Positions 1-6,451 of a DNA stretch of 6,451 nt are shown in pieces. The notes beneath the pieces are model-generated. The model worked only from the letters and a program-made list of their open reading frames with translations. It searched no databases and had not been told where the DNA came from. A program made the position numbers and the translations under genes. Location: the NCBI GenBank assembly GCA_046727175.1, contig JBKPCD010000085.1, forward strand, positions 1-6,451, written 5' to 3'. Source of the stretch: JBKPCD01 sp046727175 (GTDB lineage: Bacteria > Acidobacteriota > Vicinamibacteria > Vicinamibacterales > 2-12-FULL-66-21). The number at the start of each line of letters is the position of its first letter. Position 1 is the first letter of the stretch.

Positions 1-1157
1 CGGGTGAGCGGGTGATTTGCTGCGGCTCGCCGCCGTCGAGGGCTTGCACCCAGATGTCGAAGTTGCCAGCGCGATCAGAAGCGTAGGCGATCGAGCGACC
101 ATTCGGGGAGAATGCGGCGTCGGTCTGCAGCCCCGCGTCGAATGTCACACGCGTGAGCGGCCGATCAAGAGGAGTGGGTGCTGTCGTCTGCACCGGAATC
201 GACGGTCGGCGCTCGTGACGCGCCCACCAGATGCCAGCAGCAAGTGTCGCCGCGATGGCGATGACAGCCGCATTCCTGACCGAGCGTGCAAGCGACCATT
301 GCTCGCGGGGACCGTCGCGCAAGGCCTGCAGGTCGAGCGACATATCCTTCATGACCTGATAGCGCCGCTCGGGATCTTTGCGAAGCGCCTTGTCGACGAT
401 GCGGGATAGTTCGACGGGCATCGTCGGATCGACGCGGAAGAGTGGCTCGGCCTCGTGTTCGAGAATGGCCGCCAACACCTCGCTGGTGCTCTGAGCCGCA
501 AATGGCGGTCGACGCGCCAGTATTTCGTAGAGCACCACGCCGAGCGCCCAGATGTCAGTGCGGGCATCGACTGGGGCACCTCGGGCCTGCTCGGGCGACA
601 TGTAGCGCACGGTACCGACGATCGCGCCGCTCATGTTCTGTGTTGCTATCTGCGTCGTCATCGCAGGACTCGAGTCGGACGCGAGCAGCTTGGCAAGCCC
701 GAAGTCCAGCACCTTGACGATGCCGTCGGGGCGCAGCATCACGTTTTCCGGTTTGACGTCCCGGTGCACGATTCCCGCTGCATGAGCCGCTGTCAGCGCG
801 GACGCAACCTGTACGGCGAGGTCGAGCGATTCATGACGCGTCAGCCCTCCGTGGACCATGCGATCGCGAAGGGTCACTCCCTCCACGTACTCCATCGCGA
901 TGAAATGTCGTCCGTCGTTCGTACGCCCAAGCGCGTGGATCGTGCAGACATTGGGGTGATTGAGGGCCGAGGCCGCGCGCGCTTCCCGCTCGAAACGTGC
1001 GACGCGCGCGGCGTCGATCGTCAGCGCCATGGGAAGCAGTTTGAGAGCGACCGACCGTTTCAGGGACAGGTCGGTCGCGAGCCATACCTCTCCCGCCTGC
1101 TCCAAGCAAGCGAATGAGCTCGTAGTCATTGAGACGCGAGCCTGGACCCGGCGACAT
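1..1157 (-). CDS. Ser/Thr protein kinase (PknB-like) with PD40/TolB-like propeller start; frameshifted near 5' end, 3' end outside window
   Basis: Membrane-anchored Hanks-type kinase that would phosphorylate Ser/Thr of unknown targets. The N-terminus from ATG 1157 reads into LLGAGG of the glycine-rich loop, then the frame breaks at about 1091; from GAG at 1090 a second frame stays open to the window edge. Rejoining them with Met-Gly gives 387 visible residues: ATP-binding Lys41 (SVALK), alpha-C Glu60, catalytic HRDVKPEN (Asp135), DFG (Asp153), activation-loop end GTVRYMSPEQ (183-192), DIWALG (203-208), a final helix with RKDPERR (261-267), one membrane segment at about 297-314 (221-274), then an outer domain opening with the PD40 motif AFSPNGRSIAYASDR. 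Catalytic residues are all present, so apart from the break it looks functional. Without correction, the downstream frame could start at ATG 1129 (MTTSSFACLEQ then GEVWLA), giving a protein without the glycine-rich loop. It may be a true pseudogene or a sequence error. The family call is secure. Confidence 0.9.
1088..1094 (-). other. Frameshift site in the kinase glycine-rich loop (apparent 5-nt deletion)
   Basis: On the minus strand the codons for GAGG end with GGG at 1094-1092, a single A remains at 1091, and GAG GTA TGG (Glu-Val-Trp) resumes at 1090 in another frame. Bacterial kinases of this kind normally read GAGGMGEV here. Restoring TGGGN after the A gives exactly Met-Gly and joins the two frames. 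Both flanks match the family well, so the break is placed to within a few bases. Whether it is real or a sequencing or assembly error cannot be told from the window. Confidence 0.85.
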
Positions 1158-1347
1158 GGGATGTGGCTGATTATAAGTCCCCCAGATAGTTCCGGCACGA
1201 CGTGGAAAGTCTCGAGAGGGCGCTCTTTCGGGCGTGGGGCGCAGGCTTCACCCGCACCGTGGGCGGGGCCGAACTACGAGACGACAGAGCCGAGGAAGTC
1301 GATTCAACGGAAGTTGCACCCGACCGTGCAGAGGCCACGAAACGGCG
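1158..1347. other. Intergenic gap between permease and kinase
   Basis: This 190-bp gap separates the permease stop from the kinase start. Apart from the candidate kinase promoter it holds one perfect 5-bp hairpin, TGCAC/GTGCA (1315-1319 and 1326-1330, six-base loop), about 18 bases past the permease stop. No T-run follows it on the minus strand, so it is not a standard intrinsic terminator, though it could protect a 3' end. I see no further gene. Confidence 0.5.
1170..1198 (-). promoter_or_regulatory. Candidate sigma-70-type promoter of the kinase gene
   Basis: A perfect TATAAT lies on the minus strand at 1175-1170, in an AT-rich patch of an otherwise GC-rich gap. With a 17-bp spacer the -35 hexamer would be GTGCCG (1198-1193), which agrees with TTGACA at only 3 of 6 positions, and there is no TGn extension. 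Transcription would start near 1163, about six bases before the ATG at 1157, and no Shine-Dalgarno precedes that ATG. This fits a leaderless or nearly leaderless message. The -10 is clear by sequence; its use is inferred. Confidence 0.5.
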
Positions 1348-4300
1348 TCAATGTGCCGGCGCGCTGATCCCGGATGGCGCGCGTCCGCCGTGCACGAGAA
1401 CCTCAGTCTCCTCGAATGCCGCCTCCGGCACCGCCACGTGCGTGCGCGCCACGAGCACGTAGATCGACGGCACCACGAACAGCGTGAACATCGTGCCGAT
1501 GATCATGCCGGTCACGAGCATGATGCCGATGCTGTTCCGCGCCCCCGCGCCCGGACCGGTCGCGAGGATCAGCGGGGTGTGACCAACGACTGTCGCCGCC
1601 GTCGTCATGAGAATCGGGCGAAGCCGCGTGGACGACGCTTCGATGACCGCCTCGAGCTTGTTCCTCCCGATCTCCTGCAGATGATTGGCAAACTGGACAA
1701 TCAGGATTCCGTTCTTCGCGACGAGCCCGACGAGCGTAATCAAGCCCACCTGGCTGTAGATGTTCAGCGTCGTCAACCCGAGGAACGAGAACAGCAGCGC
1801 TCCGGAAATCGCCAGCGGCACCGAACCCGCGAGGATGATGAACGGATCGCGGAAGCTCTCGAACTGGGCGGCGAGCACGAGATAAATCAGTACCGCCGAG
1901 AGCAGAAACACACCGAGGAACTTGCTGCCCTCGGTGCGCAGCTGGCGTGACTCTCCCGCATAGTCGATGTTGAAGCCCTGAGGCAGCATCTTTCTCGCTT
2001 CCTCTTCGAGAAAGCTCAACGCCTGATCCAGCGGAACGGGCGGCGGAATCACGCCCTGAATCCTCACGGCATTGAGCTGCTGGAACTTCTTCAGCTCGCG
2101 CGGCTCGGTGGTGGTGTGAAGCGTCGCAAAGGTCGAGAGCGGAACGAGCTTCTTCTGCGATCCGCCATCGCTCTCCGCACTCCGTGCGTATCCCGCGCCA
2201 GACCCGGTGCCCTTCGAACCAGTGATGTAAATGTTGGAGAGCTGGTCAGGCGTCAGGCGCTCTGCGCGCTTGATCTGCGGGATCACCTTGTAGCTGCGGC
2301 CCTGGATGCTGAACCGGTTGACGTAGTCTCCTCCGAGAAGGGTCGACAGATCCCGGCCCGCCTGGCTCAAATCGACCCCTTGCGAGCGGAGCTTGTCGCG
2401 GTCGAACACGACCTCCGTCTGAGGTTGATCGAACTTCACGTCGGCGTCGGCAAAGATGAACATGCCGCTGGCGAAGGCCTTCTGAACCAGCTGCGTCGCG
2501 AACTGCTGGAGCTGTTGCGGCTCGGCTGCCGACGCGATGACGAGATCGACCGGGAAATCGCCTCCACCCGGCAGCGGCGGTGGCGTCAGCGGAATCACGC
2601 GAATGCCTGGAACCTTCGACAACGGTCCCATCGACTCCATCAGCAGCTGCTGCGCCGTCTTGGTCCGCTCGCTCCACGGCTTCGTCACCATGCCGCCGAA
2701 CCCGCCGGTGGGCGAAGTGATCTGAAAGATGCTGCCGGCTTCCGGAAACGATCGATACACGTCGTACACCTGCTGCGTGAACAGCTTCGTCTGATCGACC
2801 GTGGAATTCGCGGCGGCCTGCACGATCCCGAAGATCACACCCTGGTCCTCGGCGGGTGCAAGCTCCCGCTGAGAAAAGAGGTAAAACGGCACCATCAGAA
2901 GCGTCACGATCGCCCAGAGCACGAACACCACGGGCCGGTACCGGAGCGTCCGCGACAGCACGCGCGTGTATCCGTTGCGAAGGCCATCGAAGCGGCGGTT
3001 GACAAAGCCCGCGAATCCGCGTTCCGATGCACCGGCCCGCAGCATTTTCGAGCCCATCATCGGGGAGAGCGTCAGCGCCACCACGCCGGAGACGATGACG
3101 GCGGCCGCCAGCGTGAACGCAAACTCGCGAAACAGCGCACCCGTGAGTCCGCCCTGAATCCCGACCGGCGCGTACACCGCCGCGAGCGTGATCGTCATCG
3201 CGATGATTGGTCCGACCAGCTCGCGAGCGGCATCGATGGCCGCCTGGAACGGTCGCTTGCCCTCGTGGATGTGGCGCTCCACGTTCTCCACCATCACGAT
3301 CGCGTCGTCGACGACGAGGCCGACGGACAGGACGATGGCGAGCAGGGTCAGCAGGTTGATCGTGAAGCCTGCGACGAGCATCAGGAACACCGCGCCGACG
3401 AGGGAGATCGGAATCGCGACGACCGGGATGATCAGCGCGCGCACCGAGCCGAGGAAGAAGAAGATGACGACGATCACGATCAGCAGCGTTTCCGTCAGTG
3501 TCGTGAGCACCTCGTCGATCGCGTCCTGGATGTATTCCGTCGAGTCGTAGGGAACGCCGACCGTCATCCCGGCAGGAAGCTGACTCTGGATCGCGGGGAT
3601 CTCCTCGCGAACCTTGCGGATCACCTCGAGTGTGTTGGCCGTCGGAAGCACCCAGACGCCCATGAACGTCGCCGACTGTCCATTGAACCGAACGTCATCG
3701 TCGTAATTCTCGGCGCCGAGCACGATGTCCGCGATTTCGCCGAGCCGCACGACGACGCCGTTTTCCTCCTTGACGACGAGCTGACGGAATTCCTCTGGTG
3801 TCCGCAGGTCGGTATTGGCGGTGAGGTTCACGGACACCATCGATCCCTTCGTTTTTCCAAGCGCCGAGAGATAGTTGTTCTGCGCGAGCGCGTCGCGAAC
3901 CTCGGAAGGGGAGATTCCAAGTGCGGCCATCCGATCGGGCTTCAACCACACGCGCATTGCGAACGTCCGGTCCCCGAGGATGTCGGCGCGCTGGACCCCG
4001 CTGACCGCGCTCAGCTTCGGCTGCACGACGCGAGTCAGATAGTCGGTGATCTGGTTTTGATCGAGATCGGCCGAGGAGAAGCCGATGTACAGCGCGGCAA
4101 ACTGTGTGTCGGCCGTCTCCAGTTCGATGATCGGCGCCTCCGCCTCGGGCGGCAGATCGTTGCGAACCTGCGCCACCTTGGCCTGGATCTGCGTCAGCGC
4201 GGCGTTGGTGTCGTAGTTGAGCCGCAGGTGTACGGTAATCGTGGAGAGGCCGTGCGCGCTGGACGACTCCATGTAATCGATTCCGTCCGCGCTGGCGATC

Positions 4301-4509
4301 ACGCGCTCGAGCCGCGTCGTGATGAACCCACGTACGAGGTCGGGGTTCGCGCCGATGTACACCGTGCTGACCTTGATGACTGCGATGTCGCTGCGTGGGT
4401 ACTGCCGCACGCTGAGCGCGCGAATCGACTGGAGGCCGGCAATCAAGATCACCAGATTGACGACAATCGCGAGAACCGGCCGCTTGACGAAAAGATCCGT
4501 GAATCGCAT
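1348..4509 (-). CDS. RND multidrug efflux permease, HAE-1 family (AcrB/MexW-like)
   Basis: Inner-membrane proton/drug antiporter, the motor of the tripartite pump; it works as a trimer. The protein is 1053 residues, normal for the family, with the duplicated fold: TM1 at about 11-30, a first large periplasmic loop, TM2-6 at about 338-490, TM7 at about 526-546, a second periplasmic loop, and TM8-12 from about 863 to 1022. The proton-relay residues are in place: Asp401-Asp402 in GLVVDDAIVMVENVERH (AcrB Asp407/408), Lys932 in GLVAKNGILIVQF (AcrB Lys940), and Arg962 and Thr969 in TRLRPILMTT (AcrB Arg971/Thr978). The absence of heavy-metal pump features and the GIDYMES and MVTKPW stretches place it nearer MexW-like drug pumps, but the substrate is unknown. 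A Gly/Ser-rich insertion occupies about 762-788. The ATG at 4509 has a weak purine-rich site (AAGAAAGAG, 4526-4518), and the next residues RFTDLFVKRPVLA are the standard family N-terminus. Confidence 0.97.
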   Translation of the reverse strand: MRFTDLFVKRPVLAIVVNLVILIAGLQSIRALSVRQYPRSDIAVIKVSTVYIGANPDLVRGFITTRLERVIASADGIDYMESSSAHGLSTITVHLRLNYDTNAALTQIQAKVAQVRNDLPPEAEAPIIELETADTQFAALYIGFSSADLDQNQITDYLTRVVQPKLSAVSGVQRADILGDRTFAMRVWLKPDRMAALGISPSEVRDALAQNNYLSALGKTKGSMVSVNLTANTDLRTPEEFRQLVVKEENGVVVRLGEIADIVLGAENYDDDVRFNGQSATFMGVWVLPTANTLEVIRKVREEIPAIQSQLPAGMTVGVPYDSTEYIQDAIDEVLTTLTETLLIVIVVIFFFLGSVRALIIPVVAIPISLVGAVFLMLVAGFTINLLTLLAIVLSVGLVVDDAIVMVENVERHIHEGKRPFQAAIDAARELVGPIIAMTITLAAVYAPVGIQGGLTGALFREFAFTLAAAVIVSGVVALTLSPMMGSKMLRAGASERGFAGFVNRRFDGLRNGYTRVLSRTLRYRPVVFVLWAIVTLLMVPFYLFSQRELAPAEDQGVIFGIVQAAANSTVDQTKLFTQQVYDVYRSFPEAGSIFQITSPTGGFGGMVTKPWSERTKTAQQLLMESMGPLSKVPGIRVIPLTPPPLPGGGDFPVDLVIASAAEPQQLQQFATQLVQKAFASGMFIFADADVKFDQPQTEVVFDRDKLRSQGVDLSQAGRDLSTLLGGDYVNRFSIQGRSYKVIPQIKRAERLTPDQLSNIYITGSKGTGSGAGYARSAESDGGSQKKLVPLSTFATLHTTTEPRELKKFQQLNAVRIQGVIPPPVPLDQALSFLEEEARKMLPQGFNIDYAGESRQLRTEGSKFLGVFLLSAVLIYLVLAAQFESFRDPFIILAGSVPLAISGALLFSFLGLTTLNIYSQVGLITLVGLVAKNGILIVQFANHLQEIGRNKLEAVIEASSTRLRPILMTTAATVVGHTPLILATGPGAGARNSIGIMLVTGMIIGTMFTLFVVPSIYVLVARTHVAVPEAAFEETEVLVHGGRAPSGISAPAH

Positions 4510-4637
4510 TACGTGTGCTCTTTCTTAATGCCGCGACCCTCCGGCCGCAGCCTGGAGATCCGCATTTGATGTGCTCGGGCCTCCGCGCCGTCTCCAGGGC
4601 TGGCCCAAAGCCAAAATCCTTAAGCCCTGAGCCGCGA
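4510..4637 (-). other. Structured gap between adaptor and permease with two competing inverted repeats
   Basis: The 128-bp gap is long for an adaptor-permease pair. In the transcript, stem A pairs CAGGGCT (4629-4623) with AGCCCTG (4601-4595), a perfect 7 bp with a 21-base loop. Stem B pairs CAGCCCTGGAGA (4602-4591) with TCTCCAGGCTG (4558-4548), 11 bp with one bulged C and a 32-base loop. The arm at 4601-4595 is needed by both, so the stems cannot coexist. Neither is followed by a U-run and neither covers the start codon at 4509. The repeats are seen; any regulatory role is inferred. Confidence 0.4.
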
Positions 4638-5765
4638 TCAGCTGTCCTCCGGCTTCGGCGCGCGGCTGTTTGCCGGCTTCACCTTGTTGTTGATCTGGAC
4701 CGCCGCGCCGTTGCGCAGCTTGAAGACGCCAGAAGTCACGACCTCTTCACCCGGCTTGACCCCGGATAAGACCGCGACCTGATCCCCGCGTGCGCCTCCC
4801 AGCTTCACGACCTGCTGCCGCACGCCGCGATACGTTTTGCCGTTCTGATCTTTGAGATCGGTCACGACGAACACCGAGTCGCCGTAAGGCGCATAGCTGA
4901 TCGCAGAGCCCGGCAGCGGGACGACGGACTGAGTGGCGCCGAGCATGACCTGGGTCTGCACGAACATCCCCGGCCGCAGCTTGCCGCCAGGGTTCGCCAG
5001 CGTCGCCTGGATCCGCTCGTTGCGTGTCGCCTCGTCGACGATGGAGTCGAGCGCGCTGATCCGGCCCGTGAATTCGGCATTGCCGAGATCCGTAACCTTG
5101 ATCCTGACCGTGCGGCCGACCTGCAGCTGACCGGCGTCCTGCTGTGGAATCCCGAAGTTCACATAGATCGGATTCAGTGATTGCAGCGGCACGACTGCAG
5201 TCCCAGCGCTCAAGTACTGACCGAGGTTGACCTGGCGAATACCCAGCGTGCCTGAAAACGGCGCGCGAATGGTCTTGCGCGCGATCGTGGCGCGGATCTC
5301 GTGGATCCTCGCCTCCGCCTGCTTGTGCGCAGCCGCCGCGGCATCGAACTCCGCCCGCGAGACCGCGTCGTGCTCGACGAGGCCTTTCATGCGCTCGAAC
5401 GTCAGACGCGCGAGCTCGAGCTGCGCCTCCGCCGCCGCGAGCTGTGCCTGTTCCTGTTTCGTGTCGAGCTGCACGAGAATGTCGCCTTCGTTCACGTTCT
5501 TGCCTGACTCGAACGCAATCCGGTCCACGATACCGGGCAGATCGGCGCTGACGGTCACGCCCTGCACGGCTTCGACGGTGCCGATCGCGTTGAGTGTCGC
5601 CGGCCAGTCCTCATGCTGGGCGACGATCGTGGTGACGGCTTCTGGGGGCGGCTGCATGGCGGCGAATTGCGCGGCCATCGCCTGGAATTGTCTGATCTTG
5701 ATGAACGCCAGCGCCGCGATGACGGCGACCATCAAGACCAACATCACAATCATTCGTTTCGCCAC
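4638..5765 (-). CDS. RND efflux periplasmic adaptor (membrane-fusion protein, HlyD/AcrA family)
   Basis: Periplasmic bridge between the permease and the outer-membrane channel. Started at GTG 5765 it has 375 residues, typical of the family. It shows an N-terminal membrane anchor (about 5-22, with no lipobox Cys, so not a lipoprotein), a first lipoyl half (TVSADLPGIVDRIAFESG, then VNEGDILVQLDT, about 70-102), an alanine-rich helical hairpin (about 103-165, which would meet the channel), a second lipoyl half (IRAPFSGTLGIRQVNLGQYL, about 166-186), a beta-barrel (about 198-275, ending with KLRPGMFVQTQ) and a membrane-proximal domain with GVKPGEEVVTSG. The GTG is preferred because AGAGGA sits five bases upstream. 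An in-frame ATG at 5831 would add 22 charged residues (MKVKRSILRTGRWLDFGEKR and two more) before the anchor and has no good ribosome site. It precedes the permease by 128 bp on the same strand and probably shares its transcript. Confidence 0.95.
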   Translation of the reverse strand: MAKRMIVMLVLMVAVIAALAFIKIRQFQAMAAQFAAMQPPPEAVTTIVAQHEDWPATLNAIGTVEAVQGVTVSADLPGIVDRIAFESGKNVNEGDILVQLDTKQEQAQLAAAEAQLELARLTFERMKGLVEHDAVSRAEFDAAAAAHKQAEARIHEIRATIARKTIRAPFSGTLGIRQVNLGQYLSAGTAVVPLQSLNPIYVNFGIPQQDAGQLQVGRTVRIKVTDLGNAEFTGRISALDSIVDEATRNERIQATLANPGGKLRPGMFVQTQVMLGATQSVVPLPGSAISYAPYGDSVFVVTDLKDQNGKTYRGVRQQVVKLGGARGDQVAVLSGVKPGEEVVTSGVFKLRNGAAVQINNKVKPANSRAPKPEDS

Positions 5766-5770
5766 GTGTG

Positions 5771-5776
5771 TCCTCT
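5771..5776 (-). promoter_or_regulatory. Shine-Dalgarno deciding the adaptor GTG start
   Basis: AGAGGA on the minus strand lies five bases before GTG at 5765-5763. It is the strongest ribosome-binding match among the gene starts in this window and supports the GTG over the in-frame ATG at 5831 and over the ATG four codons further in. Confidence 0.7.
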
Positions 5777-5847
5777 TTTCTCCGAAATCCAACCAACGAC
5801 CTGTCCGTAAAATCGAACGTTTCACTTTCACGCGCCGACGGCGATCT

Positions 5848-5950
5848 CACAAGGACCACGAAGGCACGATGACCACGAAGAGAGATCACAAGATCTATTA
5901 AGGTTTATAAATAGTCTCATCGTGGTCTTCGTATCTTCGTGATCGTCGTG
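5848..5950. repeat. Long imperfect inverted repeat built from CACGAAG-like units
   Basis: The arms 5848-5882 and 5916-5950 align without gaps as an inverted repeat, by my hand count 28 of 35 pairs, around a 33-base AT-rich loop. The inner part is strongest: GACCACGAAGAG (5871-5882) against the complement of 5916-5927 differs at one base. The left arm is itself tandem, GACCACGAAGGCACGAT (5854-5870) followed by GACCACGAAGAGAGAT (5871-5886). The loop contains two smaller palindromes, AGATC-ACAA-GATCT (5883-5896) and CTATT/AATAG (5895-5899 and 5910-5914). Similar CACGAAG runs are, as I recall, common between genes in several GC-rich phyla. A role as a transcript-end or attenuating structure is inferred; no U-run follows on the minus strand. 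Confidence 0.7.
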
Positions 5951-5991
5951 CAGGCCCGTGGGCCGTTTCTCCAATCAACGTGACAAACGCG

Positions 5992-6451
5992 CTAAGACCA
6001 CCCTCCGCCCAGCGCGCGATACAACTGCACGATCGCGGACAGTTCTCGCTGACGAATTCGTGTGAGCTCGAGCGCACCGTCGAACAGATTCCGCTGCGCA
6101 TCGAGTACCGGCAGGTAGCTTTCGAGCCCGGTTTGATACCGCTCGGTTGAAAGCTGCACCGCGCCACGAAGCGCCTCGACCAGCCGCTCCTGCTCGGTAC
6201 GTTGCTGGCTCGTTTTCGTGTAGCCCACCAGAGAGTCCGAGACGTCGCGGAACGCGGTGTAAATCACGCGTTGATAATTCACGACGGCTTCGCGCTGGAT
6301 CGCCTCCGTCAGCTGCACGTTCGCGCGCGTCCGCCCGGCGTTGAAGATTGGCGCGATCGCGCCGACGCTGCCGGTCGCGAGCCCCGCGGGCCCGGTCAGC
6401 AGCTCCGTCAGGGCGCGGCTTTGCACTCCGAGAAAGCCCGTCAGACTGATG
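5992..6451 (-). CDS. Outer-membrane efflux channel, OprM/NodT family (C-terminal part; 5' end outside window)
   Basis: Outer-membrane exit duct of the pump; family members form trimeric beta-barrel and alpha-helical tunnels. Only the last 152 residues are visible, read in frame from 6450 to the TAG at 5994-5992. They start inside the second outer-membrane strand pair (ISLTGFLGVQSRALTELL), continue with the family hallmark PIFNAGRTRANV at about 34-45, then long periplasmic helices (VNYQRVIYTAFRDVSDSL, about 58-74), and end with the NodT-type signature ERYQTGLESYLPVLDAQRNL (about 103-122) and LYRALGGGW (143-151) just before the stop. The frame is open to the window edge with no plausible start, since GTG 6426 falls inside a conserved stretch. 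It lies upstream of the adaptor, 226 bp away and on the same strand, so it is very likely the partner of this pump. A signal peptide or lipobox would be outside the window. Confidence 0.95.
   Translation of the reverse strand, partial: ISLTGFLGVQSRALTELLTGPAGLATGSVGAIAPIFNAGRTRANVQLTEAIQREAVVNYQRVIYTAFRDVSDSLVGYTKTSQQRTEQERLVEALRGAVQLSTERYQTGLESYLPVLDAQRNLFDGALELTRIRQRELSAIVQLYRALGGGWS

Larger units (their letters stand above)
5766..5991. other. Intergenic gap between outer-membrane channel and adaptor genes
   Basis: This 226-bp non-coding gap holds the long inverted repeat at 5848-5950, whose loop is an AT-rich island (5883-5915) containing TTTATAAAT, plus a short CGCC-GAC-GGCG hairpin at 5833-5843. 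The AT-rich island could hold a promoter for the adaptor and permease, but I could not place a -35/-10 pair there with confidence. No small gene with a ribosome site is visible. Confidence 0.5.

Noticed and set aside
455..1117. Plus-strand open frame of 220 codons opposite the kinase
   Set aside because: The opposite strand encodes all the canonical kinase motifs across the same bases; this product resembles no family I know.
1315..1330. Rho-independent terminator after the permease
   Set aside because: Only a 5-bp stem and no T-run downstream on the transcribed strand.
1..4509. Pump and kinase as one dedicated signalling-efflux system
   Set aside because: The kinase has its own apparent promoter, 190 bp separate the genes, and such kinases are abundant and scattered in the suspected phyla; adjacency alone is weak evidence.
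2116..4569. Very long open frame (817 codons) on the plus strand opposite the permease
   Set aside because: It is the antisense shadow of a GC-rich gene: rich in Arg, Asp and His, with no recognisable domain. The minus-strand permease explains the whole stretch.
5227..5901. Plus-strand open frame of 224 codons opposite the adaptor
   Set aside because: Antisense to a clear adaptor gene and running into the repeat region; its Ser/Ala/Cys-rich composition reflects the reverse frame of alanine-rich helices.
5848..5950. CRISPR-like array
   Set aside because: The repeated units are short, degenerate, adjacent and in inverted arrangement, with no regular unique spacers and no cas genes.

Overview
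The window is GC-rich and every gene I can support lies on the minus strand, so transcription runs from high to low coordinates. The content is a three-part RND efflux system followed by a bacterial Ser/Thr protein kinase carrying a C-terminal PD40/TolB-like beta-propeller. That kinase architecture, the GC content and the intergenic CACGAAG-type repeats suggest Acidobacteriota (perhaps Vicinamibacteria) or a similar soil phylum such as Gemmatimonadota. This placement is an inference and no marker gene is present.

In transcription order: (1) 6451-5992, the last 152 residues of an OprM/NodT-type outer-membrane efflux channel, whose 5' end lies outside the window. (2) 5991-5766, a 226-bp gap holding a long imperfect inverted repeat built from CACGAAG-like units. 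(3) 5765-4638, a membrane-fusion (periplasmic adaptor) protein, best started at a GTG with a good Shine-Dalgarno. (4) 4637-4510, a 128-bp gap with two mutually exclusive inverted repeats. (5) 4509-1348, an intact 1053-residue HAE-1 type RND permease. (6) 1347-1158, a 190-bp gap with a perfect TATAAT next to the kinase start. (7) 1157-1, the kinase, which runs off the left edge.

The first three genes together make one envelope-spanning pump: the permease uses the proton gradient to take substrate from the periplasm or inner membrane, the adaptor bridges, and the channel opens through the outer membrane. The substrate cannot be read from sequence. The channel gene comes first, whereas adaptor-permease-channel is the more common order. 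The kinase appears to have its own promoter, and nothing ties it to the pump except position.

The points most worth checking are a 5-base deletion that breaks the reading frame inside the kinase glycine-rich loop, the two structured gaps within the efflux cluster, the very short or absent leader of the kinase, and a Gly/Ser-rich insertion in the permease. I found no convincing previously undescribed system: the genes belong to well-known families.
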